Source: Sclerodactyla briareus
Lineage: Eukaryota > Echinodermata > Holothuroidea > Dendrochirotida > Sclerodactylidae
DNA length: 64,000 nt
Reading direction: 5' to 3'
Assembly (NCBI GenBank): GCA_026419785.1
Contig: JAODTK010005548.1
Coordinates: 62,001-126,000, forward strand
Positions 35,101 to 46,137 of this stretch are shown piece by piece. The translations under genes and the position numbers were made by a program. Within the stretch, counting starts at the first letter, position 1. Each line of letters starts with the position of its first letter. Below the pieces are notes generated by a model, which worked only from the letters and a program-made list of their open reading frames with translations, was not told the DNA's origin and did not search any database.

Positions 35101-37399
35101 CCAAGATTTGAGTAAAAAATCAAACAGAATTTGGTTCTTTTCAGGTTTTGAAATGCCAAATAAATGCACCTCTAATTTCTAGTGAAGTTGACAGAGTGCA
35201 TGGATTTCATTCACTACATGGGTCCAATTTAATGAGGAATGGCCCTACCTGTATATCAGTGTGCAGGTAAAGAGACACATTCCTGATGTGTAAATAAGCC
35301 CTTACTTGGTCCTTGTACACTGAATGTGACTTTTTCCCTGGGCATGAGTTTGAGGTCCAAGCTCTGCTGGAACATGACTCCATGTACAAGGGTGCAGAGG
35401 ACGTATTCACCCTTCTCCGTCTGTATCACAATCTGGCAGAAGTTGGTACTGGGGCTCTCCCCTGCCAAAAAAGAGAGGGAAAAAAAAAGACATTTGTAAC
35501 AGCTGGGAAGGTAGATTATGGAACTGCATGCAGTAGTAGCCCATGACTAGGAATGGGATCTTGATGATGTAATGCACCTGGTGCAATCCAGGTGTAGTCA
35601 TAAGGGACCACATTATCCAAATGTATGAAAATACCTTATTTTTCACATTCTGCAGCTGGGAGAGGCCTTAACTGAAGATCTGAGGAACTAACTTTCAAGA
35701 AGAAATTGTGGATCATTTCCCTCACACCACACACAATGACAGTATACAAACATTCTGATTTTTAGTTGACAGAATTTGAAGAATTACCTTTAAATGATGT
35801 TGATTTGATGTCCCCACACTTTTCAAACCCATTTGAGATCTCACTATGGCAGACAGATATGTGTGCTGAGTTTCCGCCCAATCGGACAATGTGTGGCAGA
35901 ATGTGGCTGTGCTGGATTGTGGCGAAGACAAAACTATAATATTTATATATATATAAAACATATGAACTAAGTGCATGTTTGAGTGTTTGTATTCGCGCAG
36001 TGCACTTCCAGTAATTGAAAATACAGTACACACTGTAAATCGCGGCTCCACCCATGAACCCATTCTCCCTCGCCAGTCTACGATAGTCTGAGCCAGCATT
36101 ACACTCACCTAGGTCTTTTCTGCTGTCTATGGCTGCCATGGATAGCTGGACCTCTTCTCCCATGACCTCAGTGTAGAGCTTCCCAGGCTCCAAGGTCATT
36201 CCTGCAAAAAAAAATCTAGGGAAGTCAACTTTATTGAATCCATGAGGGAAATTACAGTATACAGTACACTGTAACAGTACTGAAGACATTAAAACAAAAA
36301 GGCAGATGAGACAATGGTCAGTGGAATGGAACAATGACAGGTGTGTAAGAGCCTCAAACCATGGTCCTACATTCAATTACGACATAATTCATCAATTTTT
36401 ACTGTCCATTCTCATCTGAGTACAGTACAGTAACATTTAGCATAAATTTTCCCATATTTCTTGAAAATAGCAAATAATACTATTAAATAAAGTTTAGAAT
36501 GGCATCAATGCTGTTCTCTAACTTCACCCTGCAAAAAATATTAGAACTGATGAAAAGGTCATTGTTGTTTGGTCGTGATGGCCAAAGGTGTACCCAAATG
36601 AATCAATGATAAATAAGCCAGTTCGTAGTTCTAAGTGCGCATGCTCACCACAGAATAGTTCAGGTAATAGACAAGATTCGGTCAGATTCCCCCCATAGCA
36701 AAATCGTTACGGCTTATTTCTTACACTTTACCACTATTTGGAAAAAGACAAACCAAGTCCATCCATGTTTTCGGATGTTATTGCTGATAAGTAGGGGAAA
36801 AATCTGTATAGTTTTGTGTTGACAGGATCCTTAATTTTCGATCGGCAGGTGAAATTCGAAAGATCGATCTGCACACTGTACATTCAGTGTCGAACTGCTG
36901 GCATTTCCTTATGATCTTTCGAACACATATCATAATCATCTGATTACTTGTCACTCCCCCCGAACGATGGTGCTCTATTATCCTCACGATCTTCCAGTTT
37001 CTCAAATGGTGTGGACTTTCTGACTCAGGTTTTTAGTGTTCATTTGGGGTAACAAAAGAAACAAGTCGATTGCCCCCAGTGTCTCGCATGGTTGGGCGAT
37101 CGGTGGTGCAAACAATTAGAAGGCATTCCATGTGTTGCTTTCAAATTTTAGTATTAGCATTTAACAACCAGAAAAAGCCAAAAGGCTTAGTGATTCCTTG
37201 ACTGATCCTGACTTAATCAAGCTAAGCATTGTCAAGATTTACCCATAAAGGTCTGCCCGAAGATTTTGTGTTAACGCTATAACTCTCTAATGCAATGTTC
37301 GATTGAGGCAAAAACTTTGCACACATGTTCGCCCTTACGAAATCTTGAGTGTGGGCATTCAGAGTACATGTTAAAAACTTGTTACTTACCCCAAAACAT
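31901..37399 (-). CDS. Nucleoplasmin-like N-terminus of an FKBP39/FKBP46-type nuclear protein (five exons, two frameshifts)
   Basis: The best-supported gene here. Minus-strand coding exons are 37,390-37,399, 36,109-36,201, 35,306-35,461, 33,535-33,647 and 31,901-32,118, and all introns between them are phase 1. The protein starts MFWG then MTLEPGKLYTEVMGEEVQLS, and later has GEYVLCTLVHGVMFQQSLDL and VVYLVGYTASYPEDEM. This is the eight-strand nucleoplasmin-like fold typical of insect FKBP39/FKBP46, at residues 1 to about 105. An acidic, serine-rich tail with VKEEPVEILDDSDTDVETDS follows. In that family the N-terminal domain oligomerises and binds histones in the nucleolus or chromatin, and a C-terminal FKBP prolyl isomerase domain follows. 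I could not find that isomerase domain here. Two frameshifts, in exons 4 and 5, restore acidic sequence when read through. They may be assembly errors or make this a pseudogene. Introns carry repeats of the TGACC family. Confidence 0.82.
32119..33534 (-). other. Intron 4 of the FKBP46-like gene
   Basis: Contains a TGACC-family repeat at about 32,960-33,240 with a perfect TGACCTTTGACCT at 33,155-33,167, and short GATA/AATA simple repeats at 33,280-33,300. No exon recognised. Confidence 0.55.
33535..33647 (-). CDS. FKBP46-like exon 4, end of nucleoplasmin-like core (frameshift)
   Basis: Acceptor caccccgCAG (plus 33,648-33,650) and donor ATGAAG|gtatga. It encodes VVYLVGYTASYPEDEM, the last core strand. 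The acidic sequence GMQQEEYEEDSSAWETFNEG is in a different frame. The break coincides with a tandem 5-base duplication (CATCT repeated on the plus strand at about 33,591-33,604). Removing one unit restores a phase 1 to phase 1 exon. Confidence 0.78.
33648..35305 (-). other. Intron 3 of the FKBP46-like gene
   Basis: About 1.66 kb with a short GATA repeat at about 33,960 and a C run at 34,180. No further exon or RNA gene seen. Confidence 0.5.
35306..35461 (-). CDS. FKBP46-like exon 3, nucleoplasmin-like core
   Basis: Acceptor tttttggCAG and donor GGACCAA|gtaagg. The intact 156-bp frame encodes ESPSTNFCQIVIQTEKGEYV, then LCTLVHGVMFQQSLDLKLMP and REKVTFSVQGP. The pattern (Q-T-x-x-GEY-x-LC-T-L, F/V-x-Q-x-x-LDL, E-x-V-TF) is diagnostic of the FKBP39/46 N-terminal domain. 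Confidence 0.88.
36109..36201 (-). CDS. FKBP46-like exon 2, nucleoplasmin-like core
   Basis: Acceptor ttttttgCAG and donor GACCTAG|gtgagt. The 93-bp open frame encodes MTLEPGKLYTEVMGEEVQLS and MAAIDSRKDL, matching the first strands of FKBP46-type proteins (T-L-E-x-G-K-x-Y-T, S-x-A-A-x-D). Confidence 0.88.
37390..37399 (-). CDS. FKBP46-like exon 1, start codon and MFWG
   Basis: Ten coding bases, ATGTTTTGGG, followed by a consensus donor gtaagtaac. Joined to exon 2 they give MFWG, the usual N-terminus of this family, in the correct phase. The start is flanked by accaaaATG. The 5' untranslated region upstream is not delimited. Confidence 0.8.
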
Positions 37400-37419
37400 T
37401 TTGGTAGAATGCTAGCCCC

Positions 37420-38480
37420 TCTAGTGATGCTATTAGGGAAGTAAAAGGCAAGACAGCATTAGAAATTATATACAGTAGCTGCACATTCTACGTTCTCGCA
37501 CTTTGCAAAAAATAATACAAGAGGAAACTGCTTTCATCAACTACAGTATGACACAAGTACAGTATGACACAAGTACAGTATGACACAAGTACAGTATGAC
37601 ACAAGTACAGTATGACACAAGAACAGTATGTATTTTGCCTGGTTGTGCGATCAGGATTGTTGAATAAAAGACATGGTTGTAAGTGCTACTGTATGTGAAA
37701 ACACTTGACCAGGCACCTCCACACAACACAATGTTCCAGCATTAGGAGCTTCACAATGTCAGGCGATACATAACCGATGCCATACGGTACTCAAGTACAA
37801 GACCAAAAACAGGATTAGAAATCATATTAAAGTGCGCTCATTCTACATTTTTCGCAGGCTTGGCCAAAATAATACAAGAGCGGAAACTGACCTTCATCAA
37901 TACAGTATGACCCCACAAAGTACAGTATGACACAAGCCACCAGTTATGTTTGTGCCTGTTGTGCGATCGAATGTGAAATGAAAAGACATGGTTGTTGTAA
38001 GTGCCTGAAAATTTCAGCTATGTATGTGAAAACACGGCCAGGCACCTCCACACAACACAATGTTCCAGCATTAGGAGCTTACAGTTCAGGGATACAGTAA
38101 CCTGATGCACATACTGTACCTTGAGGTAATAAGACAAAACAGGATTAGAAACAGATACAGTGCCGCACATTCTACATTTCGCACTTGGCCCAAAAAAATA
38201 GAGGAAAATGCTTCATCAACTTACAGTATGACACAAGTACAGTATGATTTTTGCTTGTGGTTGTGCGATCAGAATTGTTGAATATGACCAGACATTGGTT
38301 GGTTGTAAGTGCTGAAAATTTGAGTACTTATGTGAGAACACTTGATCAGCACCTCCACACAAACACAAGTCCAGCATAATTAGGAGCTTCACAGGTTCAG
38401 GAGATACAGTAAGTGAGGCACAAAGTTTGATAGAGGCACAACTGACAAAACAAAAATGACAACAGGGGCACCAGCAGTTT
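37420..38480. repeat. Three-unit tandem duplication of about 350 bp next to the FKBP46-like start
   Basis: Units are approximately 37,440-37,790, 37,800-38,140 and 38,140-38,480. Each contains 'aggattagaaat', 'gcacattctac', 'aagaggaaactgctttcatc', 'acagtatgacacaagtacag', 'gttgtgcgatc' and 'aggcacctccacacaacaca' in order. The array starts within about 40 bases of the start codon, so it occupies the expected promoter region. Confidence 0.88.
37543..37630. repeat. 16-bp minisatellite within the triplicated unit
   Basis: Five head-to-tail copies of ACAGTATGACACAAGT, starting at 37543 and every 16 bases, plus a partial sixth. The other two large units hold only one or two copies, so expansion happened after the larger duplication. 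Confidence 0.95.
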
Positions 38481-38689
38481 ATCATATGGCCTTGTGGACA
38501 CGACTGTACAGTGTCGCAGTAATAAGGAATATGCGGTCCAGGCACTGACCAGCAGAATCCGTCATGGCCAAAAGGCCCATCTAATTACTACAGACATTAT
38601 GAACTTTTGAAAGAATTACTCAATAAAGGGAAAACTTGCAGGATGAGGGGCAATTTAACAGCTGGACAAAAAATGAATTGTCAGTCCAA

Positions 38690-39235
38690 ACCGGAAGTTC
38701 CTAGGACCTTTCCGTTACGGAGTTATATAGGCCTTTCGAAGTGTGTGTATTGTGCAGCATGTGTATTGCGCAAGATCGAAATTGCATCCCATCATGCAAA
38801 GATAATCAATGTCATACTTGCACAACCCTGCAAACATTTTTTGTTTTCTATTGAAATTCAAACATTAATTTCACCTTCGAAAAGCATTTAGTCTATTGGA
38901 GAGGATGTTTGTAGTGGGTTAATTAGGTGTTCATGGTACTTTGGTGAGAGAAAGAAAAGAAAACAGAACTTCTGCTAAGTGTTGACTTATTCAACAAAAT
39001 GAAACATCAAATAAAATAACATAATTTCCTTGGGTTGTCCATGTGTACGTCATGATTTATCGCCGCAATTGGGATTCTCACCTATTTCTCTGCTTGATGG
39101 CCCAAAACTTTAAGGCTGATAACTCCACATATGAAATCGTATTGAAATGAGGGTTTGGACCCTATAGATATGTTTTCCAGTCTCCACAATTATCAACTTG
39201 TTGGATCTGAGTCTGCAGTTGTCCTTTAATGTAAC
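38690..39235. repeat. Dispersed repeat family A, copy 3
   Basis: Aligns with 29,830-30,370 over its full length and with 270-650 over the right part, ending at 'gtctgcagttgtcctttaat'. Confidence 0.8.
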
Positions 39236-40689
39236 TAGGCTCAATTATTTGGTTGTCCAATGTTCGAACAAGCCCAACATAGCCAGCCTGTGAAAAAAAA
39301 CTTATAGCACCAATTGGCACTGTTGCTTGAACTACAGAAATCAATTTTGTGGGCAGAAGATCAGCATAGGAGAGATTTCTTTCAGTGGTTAGACTCTTTG
39401 CTAGTTTCATAACAAATAACATATTATACAGTCTAAAAAAATCGGCATAAATCAATTATTTTCAACAAACCAAAAACTCAAACTTACATCAAGTCGATGT
39501 CTACACGTCTTCTGGGCGCTGATAATGCTACGATGAATGTGTGAAAGTTGTAAACCATATATACGCTAAATGCAAAAATGCCAATTATTCAGTGCATCAC
39601 CTACAAGTGTAGAGGTGGAAATTTTCGCATATTTGACTATTCGTAATCGCTCTGCTTTATTGGATCGAATAACGATTAATGTTTGCTGATTCCGCGAGAA
39701 TCATGATCGCCCATTGTGGATTACAACTGGAAGGACCATCTCTATTAAAGGCCTCTGTTCCCTTTGTAAAACTGTAGTCGACCGATAAACGATTTGTAAT
39801 GATGTTATGTTCACGTTGATAGTCTATAGGCTAAACTCCAACCAACCCGAGCCTCTGATAGTAATTTCTTATTAGCCGTCTTTTGCTCCGTTGATAAGGG
39901 CTAGTCTTTGATTATAATGATGAATAGAGTCGCGACAATGCAATGTAAAAACCGATCATATCCATGTTGCCGGTCTAGGTAGGTCCGCTAGCTCCTAATT
40001 ACCAACGATTGCTGACTCGCTTTTTCAAACTGCTAGTGAGGCAAAAAATCAGAAATGTGCATATTTAAAGATGCATGAGGCATTTTTGAGGAAAAGCAAC
40101 AAATAAGTGATTCTGGAAGCTAATTTTGTGCGGAATATGGTATCCTGTTGGGTTCCTCAAAATAGCCTAATTAGGTCAATAATAGGGGCAAGGTCATAAG
40201 TGCAAATTCAGGTTTATCACAGGAAATTACTATGATGTCAATTATTTTGCATTTGTTCTTCAAGAATCATACAGAGCAATGAATTATTGAATAGAAAGAA
40301 CATTGCAGGACCCCTCCCAACCCCGGATAGGTCAATATATTAGAGTCGAAGGTCAGGAGTGTTTTTATCACAGTAACGCACGATGTACGAATGTTGTAAT
40401 TTTTTCTTCAAAAAAATTGAACAGAGCATAAAATTAGCGGATCGAATGGAAACCCCCCCCCCGTCGGGAGGAGTTTTTCCCCACGTTCGGAGCAAAGAAA
40501 AAAATGGCCAGGAGTGAACAAAGAATGAATTAGAGAGAAAACAGAAAAAGAATTCATAAAGGATTCATATTTCTCAGGTGGGGTGAGTATCTGATCACTC
40601 TGTTTGGTTACCGCCCCTCATCCACAACACTTTCCCCTTCCTCAACCCATCGGCACAATGGTGGAAACCGGCGGGCAAAAAGACTCATT
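39236..40689. other. No gene supported
   Basis: A minus-strand open stretch at 39,240-39,455 has a good-looking acceptor (tttttttcaCAG at about 39,293) and encodes AGYVGLVRTLDNQIIEPS, but no donor or family match supports it. A 9-C run and GTCGGGAGG lie at about 40,452. The remainder is AT-rich. Confidence 0.35.
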
Positions 40690-42560
40690 AAAAACCATCA
40701 AGCTATGTCGTTCACACCTGGCGTTCCCTCTTGAGAACCCCCTCCCTCCCCCGTGTCTCAGAGAAATTCCTGGCACGCCCCGTCACTGTCTGGAATTCAC
40801 CACTAACTCACTACCCCGACTCACTAACTCATGGGAGCACATGCGGGGAAGGCAAAACTAGCCACATCCACCCGCGCTTCCAATTGGCCGGCTTCCTCGA
40901 GCAAGCAACCAGGCATGGGCCTGATCCATCCCCTCCAACACCCTGAGGTACCCTTGAAGCTGCGCAAAACAATGAGCTACGGGGGCGTCATGGCGGTCGG
41001 GCCCCCAACCCACCGGACTCCATTCAACAGGACACGTGGGCCAGGATCGTCCGCTGGAAAGGGAGCATAGCTAAGAAACGGCAGTGACAATCACGAATTA
41101 GGCAGCTGATCTCACTATCCCCGCCTCCCTGAGTACCCTGGCATTAGATACGAGATCCGAGGAATGCGACTAAGGCGGGAAAGTGAAGGTAGTGGAAAGG
41201 AATCCAATAGCCGTTTCAGCCCAAAAAGTGAGCGTCCAAGACTCACTAGAATACAGCAAGACTGGGAGCACACTGGAGCAAAAATACGGGCTTGGATCTT
41301 CCAAGCAGGGTAACTAATGACGCTGCGAGGGGGTAACGAGATGGACTTGGTGACTCCCAGATCCACTGTACGAGATTCCACCAAAAGAAAAGAATGGAGT
41401 TGCCTGTCGACTAAGTGTTCCAAGGGAATCAACCAGAGAATCCACAAACTCGGCGTGTAATGCAGCATAATCCGCGAATGCAAGTGCCAGAAACACTGAC
41501 TCCAACCGGACGACCCCGAAGTCGGTACCTGCACAATTATCTCAATAACCCAGACATACATGTGTTGAAACGGGTGGAGCCAGTGTACATCACTGTTTCA
41601 CACCCGTGACAACGGGGGGAGGAAGTCAGGAACTCCAATAAGCACACTCCACAGCACTCGCAGTACCAAGAATCCAGATGAGATATCAGGTGTACAAGAC
41701 GGGTTAGTACACCTACAAACAGAATTGAAGGCCTTGCAGAGGGCACAAGAGCTTAAAGTCTCTAACCAATTCCCGCATCCGCTGCTCAGACAAGACAGGA
41801 TAGCCAAGATTGCGATGAAACGTGGACTTCTTGGGGTGTGAAACCCGATTCTGCTCAGGATGTAACGGGCAAGCAGGTGATAACGGATCCTGCTCAGGAT
41901 TGATCATAGCAAAGGCTATGCCAGGTATGAGAGAAGATAATCCCCTGTGTTTGTTCTTTGCAGTTCGAGTATCACCCTTGCCCTTGCCAGATTGGAAGTA
42001 TAAATTCCCTTTTCCAAACGTTGGGATGACACCAGTGCTCCAAAACGAGCCAGCGAGTAGTACTCGAGCCGCCTGGCCACACCAGCAGAGGCATCTGCGG
42101 AGTATGCCAGGACTCGGGAGCCTTCCGCCCTTCAACCGGCTCCAATGCCATCTCAAGTTCGTTGATAGCCGGCACGTCACACTCTACAGGCGGTTCAGTT
42201 GCAACCGTTCCATCTGAATTTCCAGACTTGGGGCTCAGCCTCTAAGGCTGGTAACAAAAATACCCAGCCTAACGGCCCCCCACATCGATTTTCAGGTTAA
42301 GACATGCCCTCATCTCTTGACAGATGGGCCAGGGGAACAAACCACACAGGCCTAGTTGCGGAGTCGCTTTGTACAGAGGTAAGCCGGGCCTGTTGCCAGG
42401 TTTTCTCTATTGACTCACAGAAACGTCTGGACCTCCAATCTCACGGTTGTGTCGCAGTGCCCTCAGCCATGCGCGATGAAGTGAAGCTCCTAGGCAAGCT
42501 GAGTCTTACCACTGAGCTGGCCGGGCTCCGCTCGATGGCTACGACCGTTTCCTAGTAATT
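40690..42560 (-). pseudogene. Broken LINE (non-LTR) reverse transcriptase, antisense
   Basis: Remnant of a LINE polyprotein that copied its own RNA at nicked chromosomal DNA. In minus-strand order: FCESIEKTWQQ about 42,410; NELEMALEPVEGRKAP about 42,130; STGVIP and PIWQGQGD-type finger motif about 41,975-42,040; HPEQNRVSHPKKST about 41,830; RMRELVRDF about 41,770; LCKAFNSV about 41,725; AFADYAALHAEFVDSLVDSL, the position of the catalytic FADD-like motif, about 41,470; LLYSSESWTLT about 41,240; VSNARVLREAG about 41,130; a WRPRSS-like region and RVLEGMDQAHAWLLARG about 40,900. These fit an RTE-like LINE. Frames shift repeatedly, and the catalytic Asp pair is reduced to AD-Y, so it is dead. No endonuclease domain was found upstream. 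Confidence 0.8.
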
Positions 42561-43265
42561 GCCGGTGGTCCATCCTCCAAGGATGCTCCAGGATGCACTC
42601 CTCTGTTGTCTTGAGGATTGCAGGCGTGCCCATTTGCTCGGGTCCACTTTCGCCTCCAGACCTCATAGACTGCCCAGCTTGTCAGCTACATTGTAAGCTA
42701 CCTTCAGTGGTAACGTTATGAAGCAGTGAAGCAGTGAGGATAGTTTGGAGACGGTCTCGAGGATCGGTATTGGGACCAATTCCCAGTTTCGGTTAGCAGC
42801 TTTGGTCTCGAATCCTAATGAATGGGACTGGCCTGGAGGTCGGGTTCGGGCCGAGACCGACCATGACTGGAATAAAACCATAGCAAGAATGTATGCCTAC
42901 TGGTAATACAGACAGAACCCAGCAGTGTGTATGAATAATGATATAGGAATATGTGGATATAGATAGGCATTTTTGAAGTGAACCATGCATGTGCAGCCCC
43001 AGACGCAAGAACACATTCCGACCAAAGTCATTAACTGTCCTGAGTATATTAGTGACGAATGAACAAGTAATCCCGGGCCGTTATTTGAAAAAAAAAACCC
43101 CATTGGGGATCAAGGGGACATGAAATAAAGAGGACTGCAAAAAGAGGACAAGGAATAAAAGCTGAATGAAACTATAACTGACCCTTGAGCCTGCTAATAC
43201 CATGGCAATCTGCGGGCCGGGCGTTTCCAGGCCATCATGTTCGATTTGTTAACAAAATATGTGGC
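42561..43265. other. No gene supported
   Basis: The left part may hold more degraded LINE sequence. The remainder shows only short frames. Confidence 0.35.
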
Positions 43266-43281
43266 TGCCCTCCAGAGGGCA
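43266..43281. other. Perfect 7+2+7 hairpin, possible LINE 3' tail
   Basis: TGCCCTCCAGAGGGCA is a perfect inverted repeat followed by 'gttctgctgcctaatcaaat' and 'aatgaagaagaaagaag'. A GC hairpin followed by short GAA-like repeats is common at the 3' end of some LINEs. This is inference from form only. Confidence 0.4.
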
Positions 43282-43334
43282 GTTCTGCTGCCTAATCAAA
43301 TAATGAAGAAGAAAGAAGCCACGGTATTATCACT

Positions 43335-43690
43335 GGGGGGAAAGCTTTCGAAGAATACACCAGTTTGTTCGTCAAACACATTTTGAAACAGGGTGAAGAT
43401 TATGATAGAATTGATCATTACAGGAACTTCTCAATCAAGCTGGTACAAGAGCAGCATCTACAATGAAGTCCAGGCCAATGGACGTTTGATTGAGGATGGA
43501 AATGCATCCCTCTCACAGAAGTGGACTGACCCGGTATTCTACTGACAACAAGAAAGATCTATGCCTCTCTTCTAATGCCCTCATTGCTAAAGCTCCTAGT
43601 GAGAAGGTGGGCGGTATGAAAATTCGGGGAAAAAAAATGACCTCTGATGAACTCGAAATGACTGTCAGTTTCGGGAACAAAACTTTGTCT
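43335..43690 (+). pseudogene. Fragment of a multicopy invertebrate protein family of unknown function
   Basis: Plus-strand pieces in changing frames: KAFEEYTSLFVKHILKQGED with YDRIDHYRNFSIK; QAGTRAASTMKSRP; LIEDGNASLSQKW; and TDNKKDLCLSSNALIAKAPS. I recall a family abundant in invertebrate genomes with RIDVVFD-x-Y-x-x-x-SIKAGTR-x-R and a later x-DNK-x-(D/E)L-x-x-FLS-x-x-L. The order and spacing here fit it. The family often behaves like a repeat, so this is probably a mobile-element or processed fragment. Function unknown. Confidence 0.4.
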
Positions 43691-43799
43691 CCACCCGTCA
43701 AGTTTAATGTAAAGCGAACGAACTCTGTATTTTATCAGAAAAAAATACAAATTTGACTTCTGTGACCTTGAAATCAATGCTAGGGACCCCCTTCTGTCC

Positions 43800-44080
43800 C
43801 CACCCACCAATTTTTCATGATTAATCGGATAAACTCAGAATGTTCGTGTAAAACATGCAAAATACGGGCAGCAGACATACAGTGATGCCCACTTTCGAAC
43901 TCATCCTATGATTTCACTAGGACGGACATGTGTACCAAGTTTCAGATCAATCGGATAAAGCGTTAAATATCATTGCGCTATTAAAACTTGCTAGGGTTTC
44001 CGACATTGATGTGCGGCGGAGACGGCGGACGGCTACACCCCCAAAATCATTATCCCCAAACCCTTTTCCCAGTTAGATAT
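43800..44080. repeat. Dispersed repeat family B, copy 1
   Basis: Contains 'agtgatgcccacttt.gaac', 'accaagtttcagatcaatcg' and 'gcggcggacggctacac'. The same blocks in the same order occur at 53,965-54,160, and a shorter relative ('aaagcaatcgaataaagcgg...ttattgcaataacggctacag') lies inside both copies of the segmental duplication. Confidence 0.7.
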
Positions 44081-46137
44081 AATTCACCAGAGAACGCTAA
44101 TCAAAGGTGCATTAGATGAGAGAAGCAGGTACAAACTCATCCCATGGCGAATAGGAAAGTTGAACTTCAAAATTCAGCGACGGCCAGCCTTCCGCAGGGG
44201 GAGGGGAATTTGAGAAGTGAGTAGACAAAGGGACCTCACTCTACCCTCTACAGAAAACTCCTACGCTCGAATGGGTTTCAAACATTTCAAGGGGCGTCAA
44301 TTTTTGAAATTTCCGAAAAGTGGCTTGGTCCATCGTCTAACTCCTTCCTTTCACTCTCACTACTCAATTCCATCCACCCCACCCCCCCCCCCCGTATGCC
44401 TGTGGCGCTCCTCTGCATTAATTTCGATATTCTTTTTTTATAGACTTTTCATGATTTATTATAAAGTAATTGGCAAAATTTATTAAAGAGGCAAATAAAT
44501 CATTTCTTGTGTAAAAGTGGAAATTTGCAATTGTTGACCTTTATCGAAAACCCCTCAATGCTGAACGCTAATTTGACGATTTGTTGAGAAACACAAACAG
44601 ATATTCATATTCAGCACAACATATACTGTTTCATAATCCCTATTTAGTGTTATTTTGCTTTCCCTCATTCAGTCATATTTTCTCAAAATCAAACCAGTCT
44701 ATGCCCATGTGACGACTAAAGAATGTGGAAATATCAAATCCGTAAGTGGCCATTTGATGTATTGTCATTGCCATTTTATCCGGAAGTACTTTGACAGACA
44801 GTTTATCTGAAGTTTCAAACTATGGGCAAGGAAAATTTAAAGTTGGAGGTTTTTCCTATTTCTACTTTTACATATTGTTCACAATTACTGAGCTTGTTTG
44901 ACGTCCGAATCGAGGTCAGAACCCCTTCAGATTGCAACCCCTCCCCCAATATAAATAAATGTGGAGGCACCCTCCAGACGCTAGACACTGTAGAAACCGG
45001 CGAATCCTTGCTTAAATTGTTTCTCGAATAGTGTAAATAGTATGGTAACGGGTTCATTAGACTTGATCGACATTTAACGCTGCCGTCCGAGGGCATTTTT
45101 AAGTCCACGTGTAGCACTTTCCTAACACGTTAAATAGGCCTAGTGAAAATATGGACCAGATGTTGATACCATGGTTCTAGCCAGTAACTGCATGTCACTG
45201 TCTGTCTCTCTTAGCACTCATGTTCTGTCGACTCGCTGCCTTTCTTTTCATTACCGTTTTTTTCCGTATGTTCCCTATTATATTTTGTAATTTTTACTTT
45301 TCAGGCCATAACTTAGAGCAAACATCTTTCCCCACTTCAAAATTCCTGTTTCTGATAGATTCAGGCATTTCCTACGTACGCTGGTGAACAAGGAAGCATT
45401 TGTTTTCAGTTTTTTCCTCGAAATGAAAATTCTGAATGTACTCATTTTAAGTAGTGTTGTTTACTCCGCAAAATCACACGGAGAAAACTTTTCTCTCCGA
45501 TCGGAGATAGTCGCCAGAACAAAACATTTTTCAGTACGAATCCGCGCCAAACCGTGGTTGGCGCGCTGCCTACATAGTGGGCCTATCAATGATTAGCCCC
45601 TAATTTTTATAATCACTCCGCGGTCCCTGAGGCTTCAGGATTGGCCCCAATTCCTGAAAAAGAAGAACTGCGCGATTGCGCAAGCACCTTCGCCGTCTTC
45701 AAGTAAATATAGCATTTCAGTGCGTTGATTAGTGTTTTCCCCTATATTGTATGACTTCTGGACTCTGGCTTATAGGGGTCAACCAAAGTTCATGTTATGG
45801 GTACCTGCGTTACTCAGATTTCATCCATGACCACACCTTTAACTGTTCTAACATGTGGAAGATGCGCCACTCAGGAAGACAATGAAACTATTTAATTCCC
45901 TGCAATTCACACAAGGGTTCATTGATGACCATTGACCCTTACTTTCAGGGGTCAGGCTTTCCCAGCAGTCAATGAACATTGTGTCTATGCAAGTTTTGTT
46001 TAACAAATCCATCAAGGAACTAGACAGTGCAGGCGGGTTATCCCCACAAACACAGCCTTTGTGGAACCTGTTTATGAGGAAACACAGCCAAATTATTCAA
46101 GTTTGACCTCGCAGTGATTTGAACATGCCCTACCCTG
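44081..46137. other. No gene supported
   Basis: About 2 kb of AT-rich sequence. Short frames at 44,217-44,486, 44,815-45,117 and 45,384-45,596 carry no motif. A 13-C run lies at about 44,382. Confidence 0.35.

Noticed and set aside
35762..36376. 204-codon minus-strand open frame
   Set aside because: It is exon 2 of the FKBP46-like gene read through both flanking introns. Only 36,109-36,201 is coding.
39162..39455. 97-codon minus-strand frame with an acceptor-like site
   Set aside because: It overlaps dispersed repeat family A at its left end, no donor is seen, and no family is recognised. Insufficient for an exon call.
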